Source: Saccoglossus kowalevskii (Eukaryota; Hemichordata; Enteropneusta; Harrimaniidae). Taken from it: DNA of 15,852 bases. A program made the position numbers and the translations under genes. Shown one piece after another: positions 1 to 7,554 of this stretch (position 1 is its first letter; every line of letters starts with the position of its first letter). The stretch is taken from NCBI RefSeq assembly GCF_000003605.2, contig NW_003115986.1:22218-38069 (forward strand), in the 5' to 3' direction. Under the pieces are notes generated by a model, which searched no databases, was not told the DNA's origin, and saw nothing but the letters and a program-made list of their open reading frames with translations.

Positions 1-244
1 AATGTAAGAATGTCATGGCAACACTTGTGCAGATGTTGTGTGACTGTGACTGACATTTGCCATGGCACTTGAGTGACTTAAAAAATACTTGACTGGAGTG
101 AAAATATATCATTATTTTATAAATTGTACATGTACTACACATTTATGATGGTTAAATCAATGAACACCATTTGAAAATGCTCCAATGATTTTTCATCAGC
201 CAATTAATTAATGTAGTAATCAAATCTTGTTTGTTTTTTTACAG
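1..244 (+). other. 3' part of an intron of the unrecognised plus-strand gene
   Basis: Non-coding, AT-rich sequence ending in a T-rich tract and the acceptor dinucleotide AG at 243-244 (…tttttttacag). It directly precedes the terminal exon at 245. No other feature is seen in it. Confidence 0.6.
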
Positions 245-418
245 TTGACCAACTATGTAATGCATAAAGATCTGTCATTTGTTGCTATCTCAGGTCCAAC
301 ACAAGATCAGCAACCTGTGTTTCAGTGGAGCACTTCACCATACTTGGATGTCCTCCATCTTGGACACCCAGACAAATTTGACTTTGGTCCAGTGCAAGTA
401 AACTGGAAGAATGACTAG
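245..418 (+). CDS. Terminal coding exon of an unrecognised protein (57 C-terminal residues)
   Basis: The exon begins after a polypyrimidine tract and AG (243-244) and runs 174 bases, exactly 58 codons, to a TAG at 416-418, so the intron is phase 0. The visible residues run from LTNYVMHKDL to the C-terminal FGPVQVNWKND. The segment is soluble-looking and rich in aromatics, His and Pro (FQWSTSPYLDVLHLGHPDKF), with no membrane span or recognised motif. Downstream lie a roughly 400-base 3' UTR and two overlapping AATAAA signals, which supports a real 3' terminal exon. The rest of the gene lies to the left of the window. The gene converges on PSPH. I do not recognise the family and assign no function. 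The exon call itself is fairly secure from acceptor, open frame, stop and poly(A) signal. Confidence 0.7.
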   Translation: MTNYVMHKDLSFVAISGPTQDQQPVFQWSTSPYLDVLHLGHPDKFDFGPVQVNWKND

Positions 419-830
419 CACCATTTATATTATCACCCACTTATAGTTATTCACTGAGTCTTCAGTATCAGACATGCATAACAGTGTTTATTTAGCAGTT
501 TCATGCAGAAAAATTATATTTTGAGAAAACAAATTACTTTACAAGAGACCTTAATGGAACGTGACGAGACTTCCTTGATCATATTTTGTACACACTGATG
601 AAGCAAGGCAATAGAATTTGTGTCATCTTGGTATTCATTTGTAGATTCCTAGACATGTCTGAGAAGTAACATAGCAAACTATTGAAAATGGCAAGCCAAA
701 TTGTTTTGATGTTTTATTGGTAGGTACTTTTGAAGACCTCTGTCAAATTTTTGTAAATTTTCTAAAAATATTAAATGGAAAAAGTTGTGCAAGTCAAAAT
801 AAAATAAAGGAATAGATATTGATCAATATT
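419..830 (+). other. Putative 3' UTR with poly(A) signals
   Basis: Non-coding sequence after the TAG at 416-418. Two overlapping AATAAA hexamers (798-803 and 803-808) are followed by T-rich sequence, so cleavage is expected about 10-30 bases further on. The 3' UTR would be about 400 bases long. No other features were seen. Confidence 0.55.
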
Positions 831-2657
831 TTATTGTATTGAATCTGATAATGTATAACATCACTAATGAGATATCCTTATATACACATGAGGTAATTTT
901 CGAAATGATCAGGGGTATTTAGCTCTTGACCAAAAATTTAAAATTGCATTTTCACTTTGTATATACCATTCTATGACCAATACATGTATATGGACTTTAA
1001 TAATTCTATGTAACGATTATTGTATTAAACATACTGAGATCAGGTTCTGACATGTTTGAATCCCTGTTTTTGATATCATGAATAGGGGGGTCACCATGTT
1101 TCAGATATGCGCTTATGCATATATATTTAACAATTTCAGAACAAAAGATGATAAAGGTAATCATACAAATGTGTTCTCAATAACTATTACCTATATTGCC
1201 TATAAATTTTTTTGGGTTGAAGTTGCCAAATAACTAATAACTATGCAATGCGGCTAGAATCCCAAGTCCATGTGCTGCTGATATCAGATTATTTTATTTA
1301 AAGTCGCCATGGTATAAGATATTTACTGGATTTATCCAATTATAACAGGAGGCTATGGACAACACAATTACTACAAAGAGCTGTGATCAAAAAAGTTAAA
1401 TGATGAAAAAATAAGTTTTAAATAGTTAGCACGTTTTAAAATATGATGGGGTAGGTCAACTGAGACCCCCCCCCCCCTCCAGGCTGATGTGCCAGTATTA
1501 TTGCGTTACTATGACTTTCCCTTCCGTATGGGCAAACCAATAAACTTGCTGTAAACACCTGTATCTGAGTTCCATTTTAAAAAGAAAACAAATGAAAATC
1601 AATCGGGACCATAAATAATACCTTAGTGATGTGTAATTGCACAGATAAATTAGCACGTCCTTGAAAAGACATACAGACCTAAGGTAGAGATACAGTTTAC
1701 CTGACAGGTATTTTAATTAGGAAACCAAGATGACCTCCCTGGTCCACAAAACTATATATTTTTGGAAAGCTTATTGTATGAATTTTAAAATTTTGTTAGT
1801 ATTTTTTTATGGACACTGTAGTTTGAAATATGCACAAAAATGTGCTTTTTTTGGTCAAAAGTGATTCCAAAAAAATTAGCTTCTAAACCATGCTTCTGTT
1901 TCCTGTCAAAATTAGTTTATGGGTACATCTATTTACTATGAAGAAAGCGCCGTCTTGAAAACTGTCTACCAGTTGTCAATTTTGCAAATTTCAAATTTCA
2001 CTACTTTAAGTTTATGCATAAATTAACACCCAGGCTAGTTGTCCGTACGATTGTTGTATCACTGCTCAACAACTGAGCCGAACAGAATATAAACAGTATA
2101 ATAATAAATTGCACTGCCGAACAGAGAAATCATGTGCTATAAAACAGCGTTACTTATAGATCTATCTACTGTAAAATACTTTATTTCAGTTTCAATTAAT
2201 TTTCGCTGAAACTACTTTTTGGGTGTTTTGTATGGAATTTATGCAAGTATTTTACAGTGATTAATTTATTCTGAGCATTCGCAGTTGTTCTGTCAATGTT
2301 GCTGGGAGAGGGAATTTTTGATGAAAATCATGAAAAAGACCTACTTAGAATTTTCAGATCAGATCTGGAAAATTTTTGTGCATAATCAAAATATTATAAT
2401 TGTTCATCAACCTGCCAAGTTTCATTGATAGCTGCTGCAGAATTTTCAAAGAAATAGTTGGAGACAGAAAATAGTAATTGCCAAAACCCGATTTAGAAGT
2501 CTTTTTTAAGGTTGCCCCTGAATGGGGACTGACAAAAGTAATAATTTTAAGCTGGGGGCATATGCCTATTGATCCAGGAATACACAAAAAAAACAAGTGC
2601 AGTTAATTTTTAATGTTGATAATTATCCAGGAAAAGCTACATTACTACACACTTATA
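831..2657. other. AT-rich intergenic region between convergent genes
   Basis: No coding exon could be supported on either strand. It contains a 12-base C homopolymer (1466-1477) and the short inverted-repeat element at 2168-2258. An open frame on the minus strand at 2354-2596 has no splice or family support and is not called. Confidence 0.5.
2168..2258. mobile_element. 91-bp MITE-like element with 14-bp perfect terminal inverted repeats
   Basis: The ends ACTGTAAAATACTT (2168-2181) and AAGTATTTTACAGT (2245-2258) are exact reverse complements. The left flank is TA, as for the element at 6755-6934, whose ends also begin CTGTAAAAT; the right flank reads TG rather than TA, so a TA target duplication may have mutated. 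There is no coding capacity. The same left end occurs at 3538-3550 beside the minisatellite. Confidence 0.6.
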
Positions 2658-2993
2658 TTTATTTTTACCAAATACTGGAAATACAGTAACTTCTTGTGAC
2701 AAATTGTTAATGCATGAGAAAGTAAACACATGGCACAAATATAGTGATGCCATTACAGGTCAATCTTCAGTTGATATTTGTGTGAACTGACAGCTAGCTG
2801 GCTACTGAACCATAAGCATCTTGGACATATTAGTAATAAAGTATTGCATATACTTTAATTACATCATAGTCAGTTAGGTGGCATCTTCTTAAGAACGACA
2901 ATCATCCAATACCATGTGAAGCATACTTTAAACCTGTTGTAATTGGTAAATGTGAATGTACTACTAAATATTTCAGTTGTACATAAATGTTCT
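2658..2993 (-). other. PSPH: Putative PSPH 3' UTR
   Basis: This lies just downstream of the PSPH stop on the minus strand. Candidate minus-strand poly(A) signals are AATAAA at 2658-2663 and the weaker ATTAAA at 2854-2859. The sequence cannot tell which is used. Confidence 0.4.
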
Positions 2994-3101
2994 TTACTCT
3001 CGGAGGGCTTCAGTTAATTCAGCAAAGTTGGTGGCAAACCATTTTGCTTGTTCCCGGACTTTTGGTCTGATCTGGTTTCCACCAAAGCCGATGAATGCAT
3101 C
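2994..3101 (-). CDS. PSPH: Phosphoserine phosphatase, last coding exon
   Basis: Exactly 36 codons including TAA (2994-2996), beginning after a good acceptor (ctattgcag) in phase 0. It encodes DAFIGFGGNQIRPKVREQ… ending TEALRE, the conserved C-terminal strand and helix of the phosphatase that follows the ACPPA of the preceding exon. In the human enzyme the matching stretch is the DAFIGFGG C-terminal segment. The intron before it is 1,938 bases, mostly minisatellite. The reading frame is clean and the end position matches the family, so the 3' end of the gene looks functional. Confidence 0.95.
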   Translation of the reverse strand, partial: DAFIGFGGNQIRPKVREQAKWFATNFAELTEALRE

Positions 3102-3537
3102 CTGCAATAGACAAATAGTTGTTTTCTGTTAGTGCATCTTACATTTTGAGTGAGGTGGCTAAATAAGTATTCCACCACTTATTACAAAATTGCTCTTAAT
3201 ATTTATTCCATGCAATTTGAAGTAGTCTACTAACCATTATACAACACAGTTAATATCCATCTGACTATAATGTCCACTTGACATGACACTAATCATTTTT
3301 CATTTTTTTGGGTAACAACATGTACTTGAAACCAGGGTAATTTTACTGTTTCTTCAAATCTATGTAGTTTTCTTTATATACATGTACCTTGTTATTACGT
3401 GATATTCTGGGCTCGTGCTTTTTTATTATGGTAACCCGTAATTGTGACGTAATTGAAAAGTTTTGAATTGTTACCCCCATTGTGTGTAAAACATGATCTC
3501 GCAGTGGACTTGGTGCAAGAAATACCAGAGTTTCATA

Positions 3538-3596
3538 CTGTAAAATACTTCCACTTGGAATTTATTTTCGTGAAGGGATGATTCAGTGAAAATAGA
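3538..3596 (+). repeat. Orphan MITE left end abutting the minisatellite
   Basis: CTGTAAAATACTT (3538-3550), preceded by TA, is identical to the terminal repeat of the element at 2168-2258. Both are followed after a short spacer by an AATT/TTTTCG-containing stretch. No matching right end is found before the tandem array begins at about 3597, nor just after the array. Confidence 0.45.
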
Positions 3597-4896
3597 ATAG
3601 TGTATTGTGGCACTCCCAGGGTGTATTGTGGCACTCCTAGGGTGTATTGTGGTGCTCCCAGGGTGTATTATGATACGCCCATAGTGTATTGTGGCACTCC
3701 TAGGATGTATTGTGGCACTCCTAGGGTGTATTGTGGCACTCCCAGAGTGTATTGAGGCACTCCTAGGGTGTATTGTGATACACCCATAGTGTATTGTGGC
3801 ACTCCTAGGGTGTATTGTGGCACTCCCATGGTGTATTGTGGCACTCCCAGGGTGGATTGTGGCACTCCCATGGTGTATTGTGGCACTACCAGGGTGTATT
3901 GTGGCACTACCAGGGTGCTTTGTGGCACTCCCAGGTTGTATTGTGGCACTCCCAGGGTGTATTGTTGCACACCCAGGGTGCATTGTGGCACTCCCAGGGT
4001 GCATTGTGGCACTCCCAGGGTGTACTGTGGCACTCCCAGCGTGCATTATGGCCATTCCAGGGTATATTCTGGCACTCCCAGGGTGTATTGTTGTTCTCCC
4101 ATAGTGTATTTTGGCACTCCCAGGGTGCATTGTGGCACTCCCAGGGTGCATTGTAGCACTCCCAGGGTGCATTGTAGCACTCCCAGGGTGCATTGTAGCA
4201 CTCCCAGGGTGCATTGTGGCACTCCCATGGTGCATTGTGGCACTCCCAGGGTGCATTGTGGCACTCCCAGGGTGTATTGTGGCACTCCCAGGGTGTATTG
4301 TGGTACTCCCAGGGTGTATTGTGGCACTACCAGGGTGCTTCGTGGCACTCTCAGGTTGTATTGTGGCACTCCCAGGGTGTATTGTGGCACTCCCAGGGTG
4401 CATTGTGGCACTCCCATGGTGCATTGTGGCACTCCCAGGGTGCATTGTGGCACTCCCAGGGTGTATTGTGGCACTCCAAGGGTGTATCGTTGCACTCCCA
4501 GGATGTATCGTGGCACTCCCAGGGTGTATTGTGGCACTCCAAGGGTGTATTGTGGTACTCCCAGGGTGTATTGTGGCACTCCCATAGTGCATTGTGGCAC
4601 TCCCAGGGCGCATTGTGGCACTCCCAGGGTGTATTGTGACACTCCCAGGGTGTATTGTGGTACTCCCAGGGTGTATCGTGGCACTCCAAGGGTGTATTGT
4701 GGTACTCCCAGGGTGTATCGTGGCACTCCCAGGATGTATTGTGGCACTGCCAGGATGTATTGTGGCACTTCCAGAGTGTATTCTGGCACTCCCATGGTGC
4801 ATTGTGGTACTCTCATTGTGCATTGTAGTACTCCCATGGTGCAATGTGGTACTTCCATTGTGCATTGTAGTACTCCCATGATGCTTTGTGTTACTC
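3597..4896. repeat. 21-bp minisatellite, about 62 copies
   Basis: Consensus unit TGTATTGTGGCACTCCCAGG plus G. Main variants are TGC for TGT at the start, CATGG or CATAG for CAGGG, and GTAGCA or GTGGTA for GTGGCA. Register is kept: units begin at 3601, 4021, 4441 and 4861, exactly 20 units apart each time, so no net indel accumulated over 1,260 bases. A unit length divisible by three leaves several frames on both strands open; the encoded heptapeptides (for example GSATIHP on the minus strand) are best read as a by-product. The array lies inside the last PSPH intron. Confidence 0.97.
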
Positions 4897-5039
4897 TCAT
4901 GCACAGGTTATTATTAACATATCTGCTAACTCCTCCCTCACTATTTTATTGTCATAATGAAACCAAACCACTGGTTAAGAAATAACATTTCTCAACCAAG
5001 TGTTGGAACAGAACTAAATACACAATAAAATTAACATAC

Positions 5040-5188
5040 AGCTGGAGGACAGGCTTCTAAATCTGTTGCACCATCTCCAATCATAACAAGATTCTTGTAT
5101 CCATATTTTTTCTTCAATAGACCAACAACTTCTGGCTTTCCTCCTTCTCTGGATGTGGGCTGATCATCATCAAATCCAGCATACTCTC
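5040..5188 (-). CDS. PSPH: Phosphoserine phosphatase, exon with the GDGATD motif
   Basis: 149 bases: two bases completing a split Gly codon, then 49 codons from EYAGFDDDQP to EACPPA. It carries the Lys of the GGKPEV segment (HAD motif III, phosphate-binding) and the MIGDGATDLEACPPA loop with the two motif-IV aspartates that ligate Mg2+. The acceptor is AG at 5190-5189 (…attaag), which has a weak pyrimidine tract. The donor is T|gtatgt. Compared with human PSPH (…GEYAGFDETQP…GGKGKVI…GDGATDMEACPPAD), length and motif spacing are conserved with no gap. All catalytic residues in this exon are present. Confidence 0.96.
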
Positions 5189-5307
5189 CTTAATAACAAA
5201 GTAATACACATACTATAACAGTGCTGAATGGCCACGGTGTCATACAGTCCATACTAAGGAAAAGTTTCCATGTTACAATGATTAGAAGACAAACAAGACA
5301 TACTTAC

Positions 5308-5453
5308 CATCAAAGTAAAATTTCAATTTATTGCAATAGATGTTTTTAATTGGTATATTTAATATTTTGGCCATAGGTTGTATTATAGAATACAAACCAC
5401 CTGAGACAAGATAAACATCAATCCTTTTATCATGTAGTATTTGTATTAGTTCT
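5308..5453 (-). CDS. PSPH: Phosphoserine phosphatase, exon with the SGG motif
   Basis: 146 bases: one base completing a split Lys codon, 48 codons (ELIQILHDKRIDVYLVSGGL… to NKLKFYFD), then one base of a Gly codon. The VSGG Ser is HAD motif II, which contacts the substrate phosphate. NKLKFYF matches the family's ANRLKFYFNGEY strand. Acceptor tttttcag|A, donor G|gtaagt (consensus-like). The phase on both sides agrees with the neighbouring exons, so the gene model through this exon is firm. The enzyme hydrolyses O-phospho-L-serine to L-serine in the cytosol. Confidence 0.96.
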
Positions 5454-5582
5454 CTGAAAAAGAACAAGAACAAGCATATGAGTGCAGGCTCTAGCTCTAA
5501 TACATAGATACTGTGCATTAACTCAAGTCTTGAAGGAATATCTATTAAGATTTCAAAAAACAAAAGATTGAAGAAGGAGGTA

Positions 5583-5704
5583 CAGTATTTGCTCTGTTAG
5601 AAGCATATGCACTTAAATATGTAAATAACAGCATACAATAAACATAGTTTTGGTGTCTTTGTGCTTCTATCAGAAATATGCTTCTAACAAAACAAATATT
5701 ATGG
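5583..5704. mobile_element. 122-bp MITE-like element in a PSPH intron
   Basis: It is bounded by TA at 5581-5582 and 5705-5706. Inverted ends share a perfect 13-bp core, GTTAGAAGCATAT (5596-5608) and ATATGCTTCTAAC (5676-5688), extendable outward to about 23 bp with two mismatches (TATTTGCTCTG… against TATTTGTTTTG…). The order (TA, GTA-like outer bases, then TTAGAAGC) resembles the ends of the 180-bp element at 6755-6934. It is non-coding and sits inside the 305-base intron 5454-5758. Confidence 0.55.
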
Positions 5705-5758
5705 TAAATCTTTCCGGTATAGAAGCAAATATGTGGTGGTTAGTGACAAAATACTCAC

Positions 5759-5893
5759 TTGACTCCACTGGTGAATCTTGGAGGGTGCTCCTTGATAAAA
5801 CTTTCAATCTGTTGTCTTGATGGATAAAGTATTTGTAACCTAGCATCAAGTGTTTCACGATAAGTTATAGCACCATCCATGGCTTTCAATGTC
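5759..5893 (-). CDS. PSPH: Phosphoserine phosphatase, cap-domain exon (5'-most PSPH exon seen)
   Basis: 135 bases: one base completing a split codon, 44 codons (TLKAMDGAITYRETLDARLQ… to RFTSGV), then two bases of a Lys codon. It aligns with the helical cap of human PSPH beginning at the TRRAMGGAVPF segment (about residue 48) and ending before RELV. Acceptor atttcag|G, donor AA|gtgagt. Visible exons total about 178 residues, so about 47 N-terminal residues are missing, including the DVDST motif whose first Asp is the phosphorylated nucleophile. I looked upstream on the minus strand to the window edge for a coding pattern of DVD and found none. The missing exon probably lies beyond 15852, which would make this intron at least 10 kb long and filled with transposons. 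A partial or pseudogenised copy is the alternative, but the four exons seen are undamaged. Confidence 0.94.
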
Positions 5894-6044
5894 CTGAAAT
5901 CAACAGTATAGAATACATACGATGCAATTATCAACTCAATGCACAATTAAATTAAAGAACGACAAGCCATGCATGGCACAGTACCCGTTAGTTATCAAAT
6001 TTAAGATATATAGTTTTGTTTATAGTAATATAAACATGTCAGGA

Positions 6045-6349
6045 ATATGATTATGATTTTTTAACATTAAAATGATTGACATCTTGTATCTGATCGTCAA
6101 ACAAGTACTTGTCCATATTGTCCATACTCGGCCATTTTGAATACATCTACATATTTAAAACATAATGTATAATGAATATATAAAATTTTAACAATCAGTC
6201 AAAGCATCTCAGAGATATGGGTCTGCATTCATTTAAACAAAATGGATACCAATCAGCCATTTTGAATATGATCTGAAAAATAAAATGACGTGCATCAGGA
6301 ATTCATAATGTCTAATGTATGTACAAGTTTGAACAAAATCTATCCATAA
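6045..6349 (-). mobile_element. X-2 repeat, distal part (interrupted by LINE-A)
   Basis: 6060-6349 matches 11110-11390 in order, with shared blocks including TGTATAATGAATATATAAAA, CAGCCATTTTGAAT, GATCTGAAAAATAAAATGAC, CATAATGTCTAATGTATGTAC and GTTTGAACAAAA. It ends …TATCCATAA at the LINE-A 3' tail. The intact internal junction of X-2 at 11370-11395 reads GAACAAAAACCATTCCATAA followed by ATGCTTGAT, and ATGCTTGAT resumes at 11098 on the far side of LINE-A. The two pieces are therefore one element split by the retrotransposon. The outer (left) end was not defined exactly. Confidence 0.75.
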
Positions 6350-6467
6350 TAATAGTAGTAGTATTGTTTATTAAAGTGATGTGTGACAATAAGAAAATAT
6401 TCAGTAAATACATAGCTTGAAAATAAAAATCTGTCACCCAGCCCAATGGGCTTACAAGTCACTGGAG

Positions 6468-6754
6468 TCATGTATATGTACTCACATATAGAGAGTGTAT
6501 GTCAAATAAAGATATTGTATGTATTATTTCTTGTAAAATATAATATCTACTGATGAACAACACAAACAGGTTATCTCGTCTCTTCTGAAATGATCTTGTA
6601 ATATATTTTGCTATCGCTCTAACATGGTTCACCATAAAGTAACTTATTTTTTCTATATCAGTTAACAAATTAAATTGGTTTCTGGAAATACTAAATTCAT
6701 TAAATAGCTGCTCACATAATTCTGTGTATAATGGACAATACAGTAAGAAGTGTA
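6468..6754 (-). pseudogene. LINE-A ORF2 C-terminus, distal part
   Basis: Reads VHFLLYCPLYTELCEQLF… and about 75 further residues to a stop. It carries the H-x4-C half of the C-terminal Cys/His knuckle typical of LINE ORF2 proteins. The other half (ICKLCSLNVTEDE) lies on the far side of the 180-bp element at 6755-6934, and reading resumes in the same sense when the insertion and one TA copy are taken as absent. A non-functional remnant. Confidence 0.75.
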
Positions 6755-6934
6755 CTGTAAAATCTGTATTAGAAGCCGCGGCTTCTATTAAAATGGTACA
6801 ATGCAACAGAGGGGATGCGGCTTCTATTAGAGCATCTACACATATGAGAAATGATGAATTTTTAGTTCTCAATTATTCAAATAGTATGGATGCGACTTCT
6901 ATTAGGGATGCGGCTTCTAATACAGATTTTACGG
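6755..6934. mobile_element. 180-bp TIR element (MITE) with TA target duplication
   Basis: The 25-bp ends (6755-6779 and 6910-6934) are inverted repeats with one mismatch; they start CTGTAAAATCTG and CCGTAAAATCTG and run to AGAAGCCGC. TA flanks both sides (6753-6754 and 6935-6936). The interior repeats GGATGCGGCTTCTATTAG-like words (about 6813, 6888 and 6905) and has no coding capacity. It splits the Cys/His knuckle of LINE-A. The TA duplication suggests mobilisation by a Tc1/mariner-type transposase supplied elsewhere. Confidence 0.85.
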
Positions 6935-6936
6935 TA

Positions 6937-7552
6937 TTTCATCTTCTGTTACATTTAAAGAACATAATTTACAAATGCGTCTGTCTACGGTTTCATGTCT
7001 ATATCGTCCCGTTTCAATACGCAAAGGAAGTATACCAAAACAGAGCTGTGCTAAAAACGATCTTTCACCCCTAGACATGTTTAATGATAAGTAACTTTTT
7101 TCTCAGATTTAAATTTAATAAAAGTACATAGTTTGGGTTTAATATTAACATTATTATGCCAGTTTTTAATGGAAATTTCATTTTTCTTTTATTTAATACC
7201 ATCAACATTGCATAAATATATGTCCTCAATATCTAACAAATCAAAAATATTACACATATGTTCAATTTCCATATCCCAGAGCATGTTCCCATACAAACCC
7301 TTTCTTAGTTAACCTTGATTCGTCTAACATGCATAACCTGTTCTAGTATCTAGCCATATTATCCCAATGCCGTGAACTGCACGTAGACCAACCCGTATCC
7401 CCTGTTAATGCTAAAGTTGGAGCGTATTTATGCTCTCCTAAGAAGAATCTAAGTGTCCTGTTTTGAACTGCATTGCAACATGGGTAGCTATTATAACCCC
7501 AAATACCGGAACAATAATCTATAATTGGGACAATTGTAGAATTGTATATTTT
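6937..7552 (-). pseudogene. LINE-A ORF2 C-terminal region, middle part
   Basis: From 7552 downwards on the minus strand: IYNSTIVPIIDYCSGIWGY… (the conserved IVPIIDYCSGIWGY block after the RT thumb), …NRTLRFFLGEHKYAPTLALTGDTGW, then WDMEIEHMCNIFDLLDIEDI…, KPKLCTFIKFK… and, nearest 6937, RSFLAQLCFGILPLRIETGRY…ICKLCSLNVTEDE. These are successive blocks of a single ORF2 tail with at least two frameshifts or stops between them. Confidence 0.75.
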
Positions 7553-7554
7553 TA

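Larger units (their letters stand above)
3102..5039 (-). other. PSPH: PSPH last intron, containing a minisatellite
   Basis: Donor T|gtatgt on the minus strand (GT at 5039-5038) and acceptor AG at 3103-3102, both phase 0, joining ACPPA to DAFIGFGG. About two thirds of the intron is the 21-bp tandem array at 3597-4896. The rest is AT-rich, with a MITE-like end at 3538-3550. Confidence 0.9.

Noticed and set aside
1466-1477. C12 run as a functional i-motif
   Set aside because: A single uninterrupted homopolymer with no further C tracts; most simply slippage.
2354-2596. 80-codon minus-strand open frame
   Set aside because: Low-complexity hydrophobic content, no splice sites and no family resemblance, in AT-rich intergenic DNA.
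3597-4896. CRISPR-like array
   Set aside because: The units are contiguous with no unique spacers, and the context is an intron of a eukaryotic gene.
3471-4904. 477-codon minus-strand frame as a repeat-protein gene
   Set aside because: It lies wholly in a tandem repeat within the PSPH intron; frames on both strands are open because the unit is 21 bp and stop-free. No splice, UTR or domain evidence. Kept only as a finding to test.
6724-7074. 116-codon plus-strand frame
   Set aside because: It spans the 180-bp MITE and antisense LINE-A sequence; a shadow frame.
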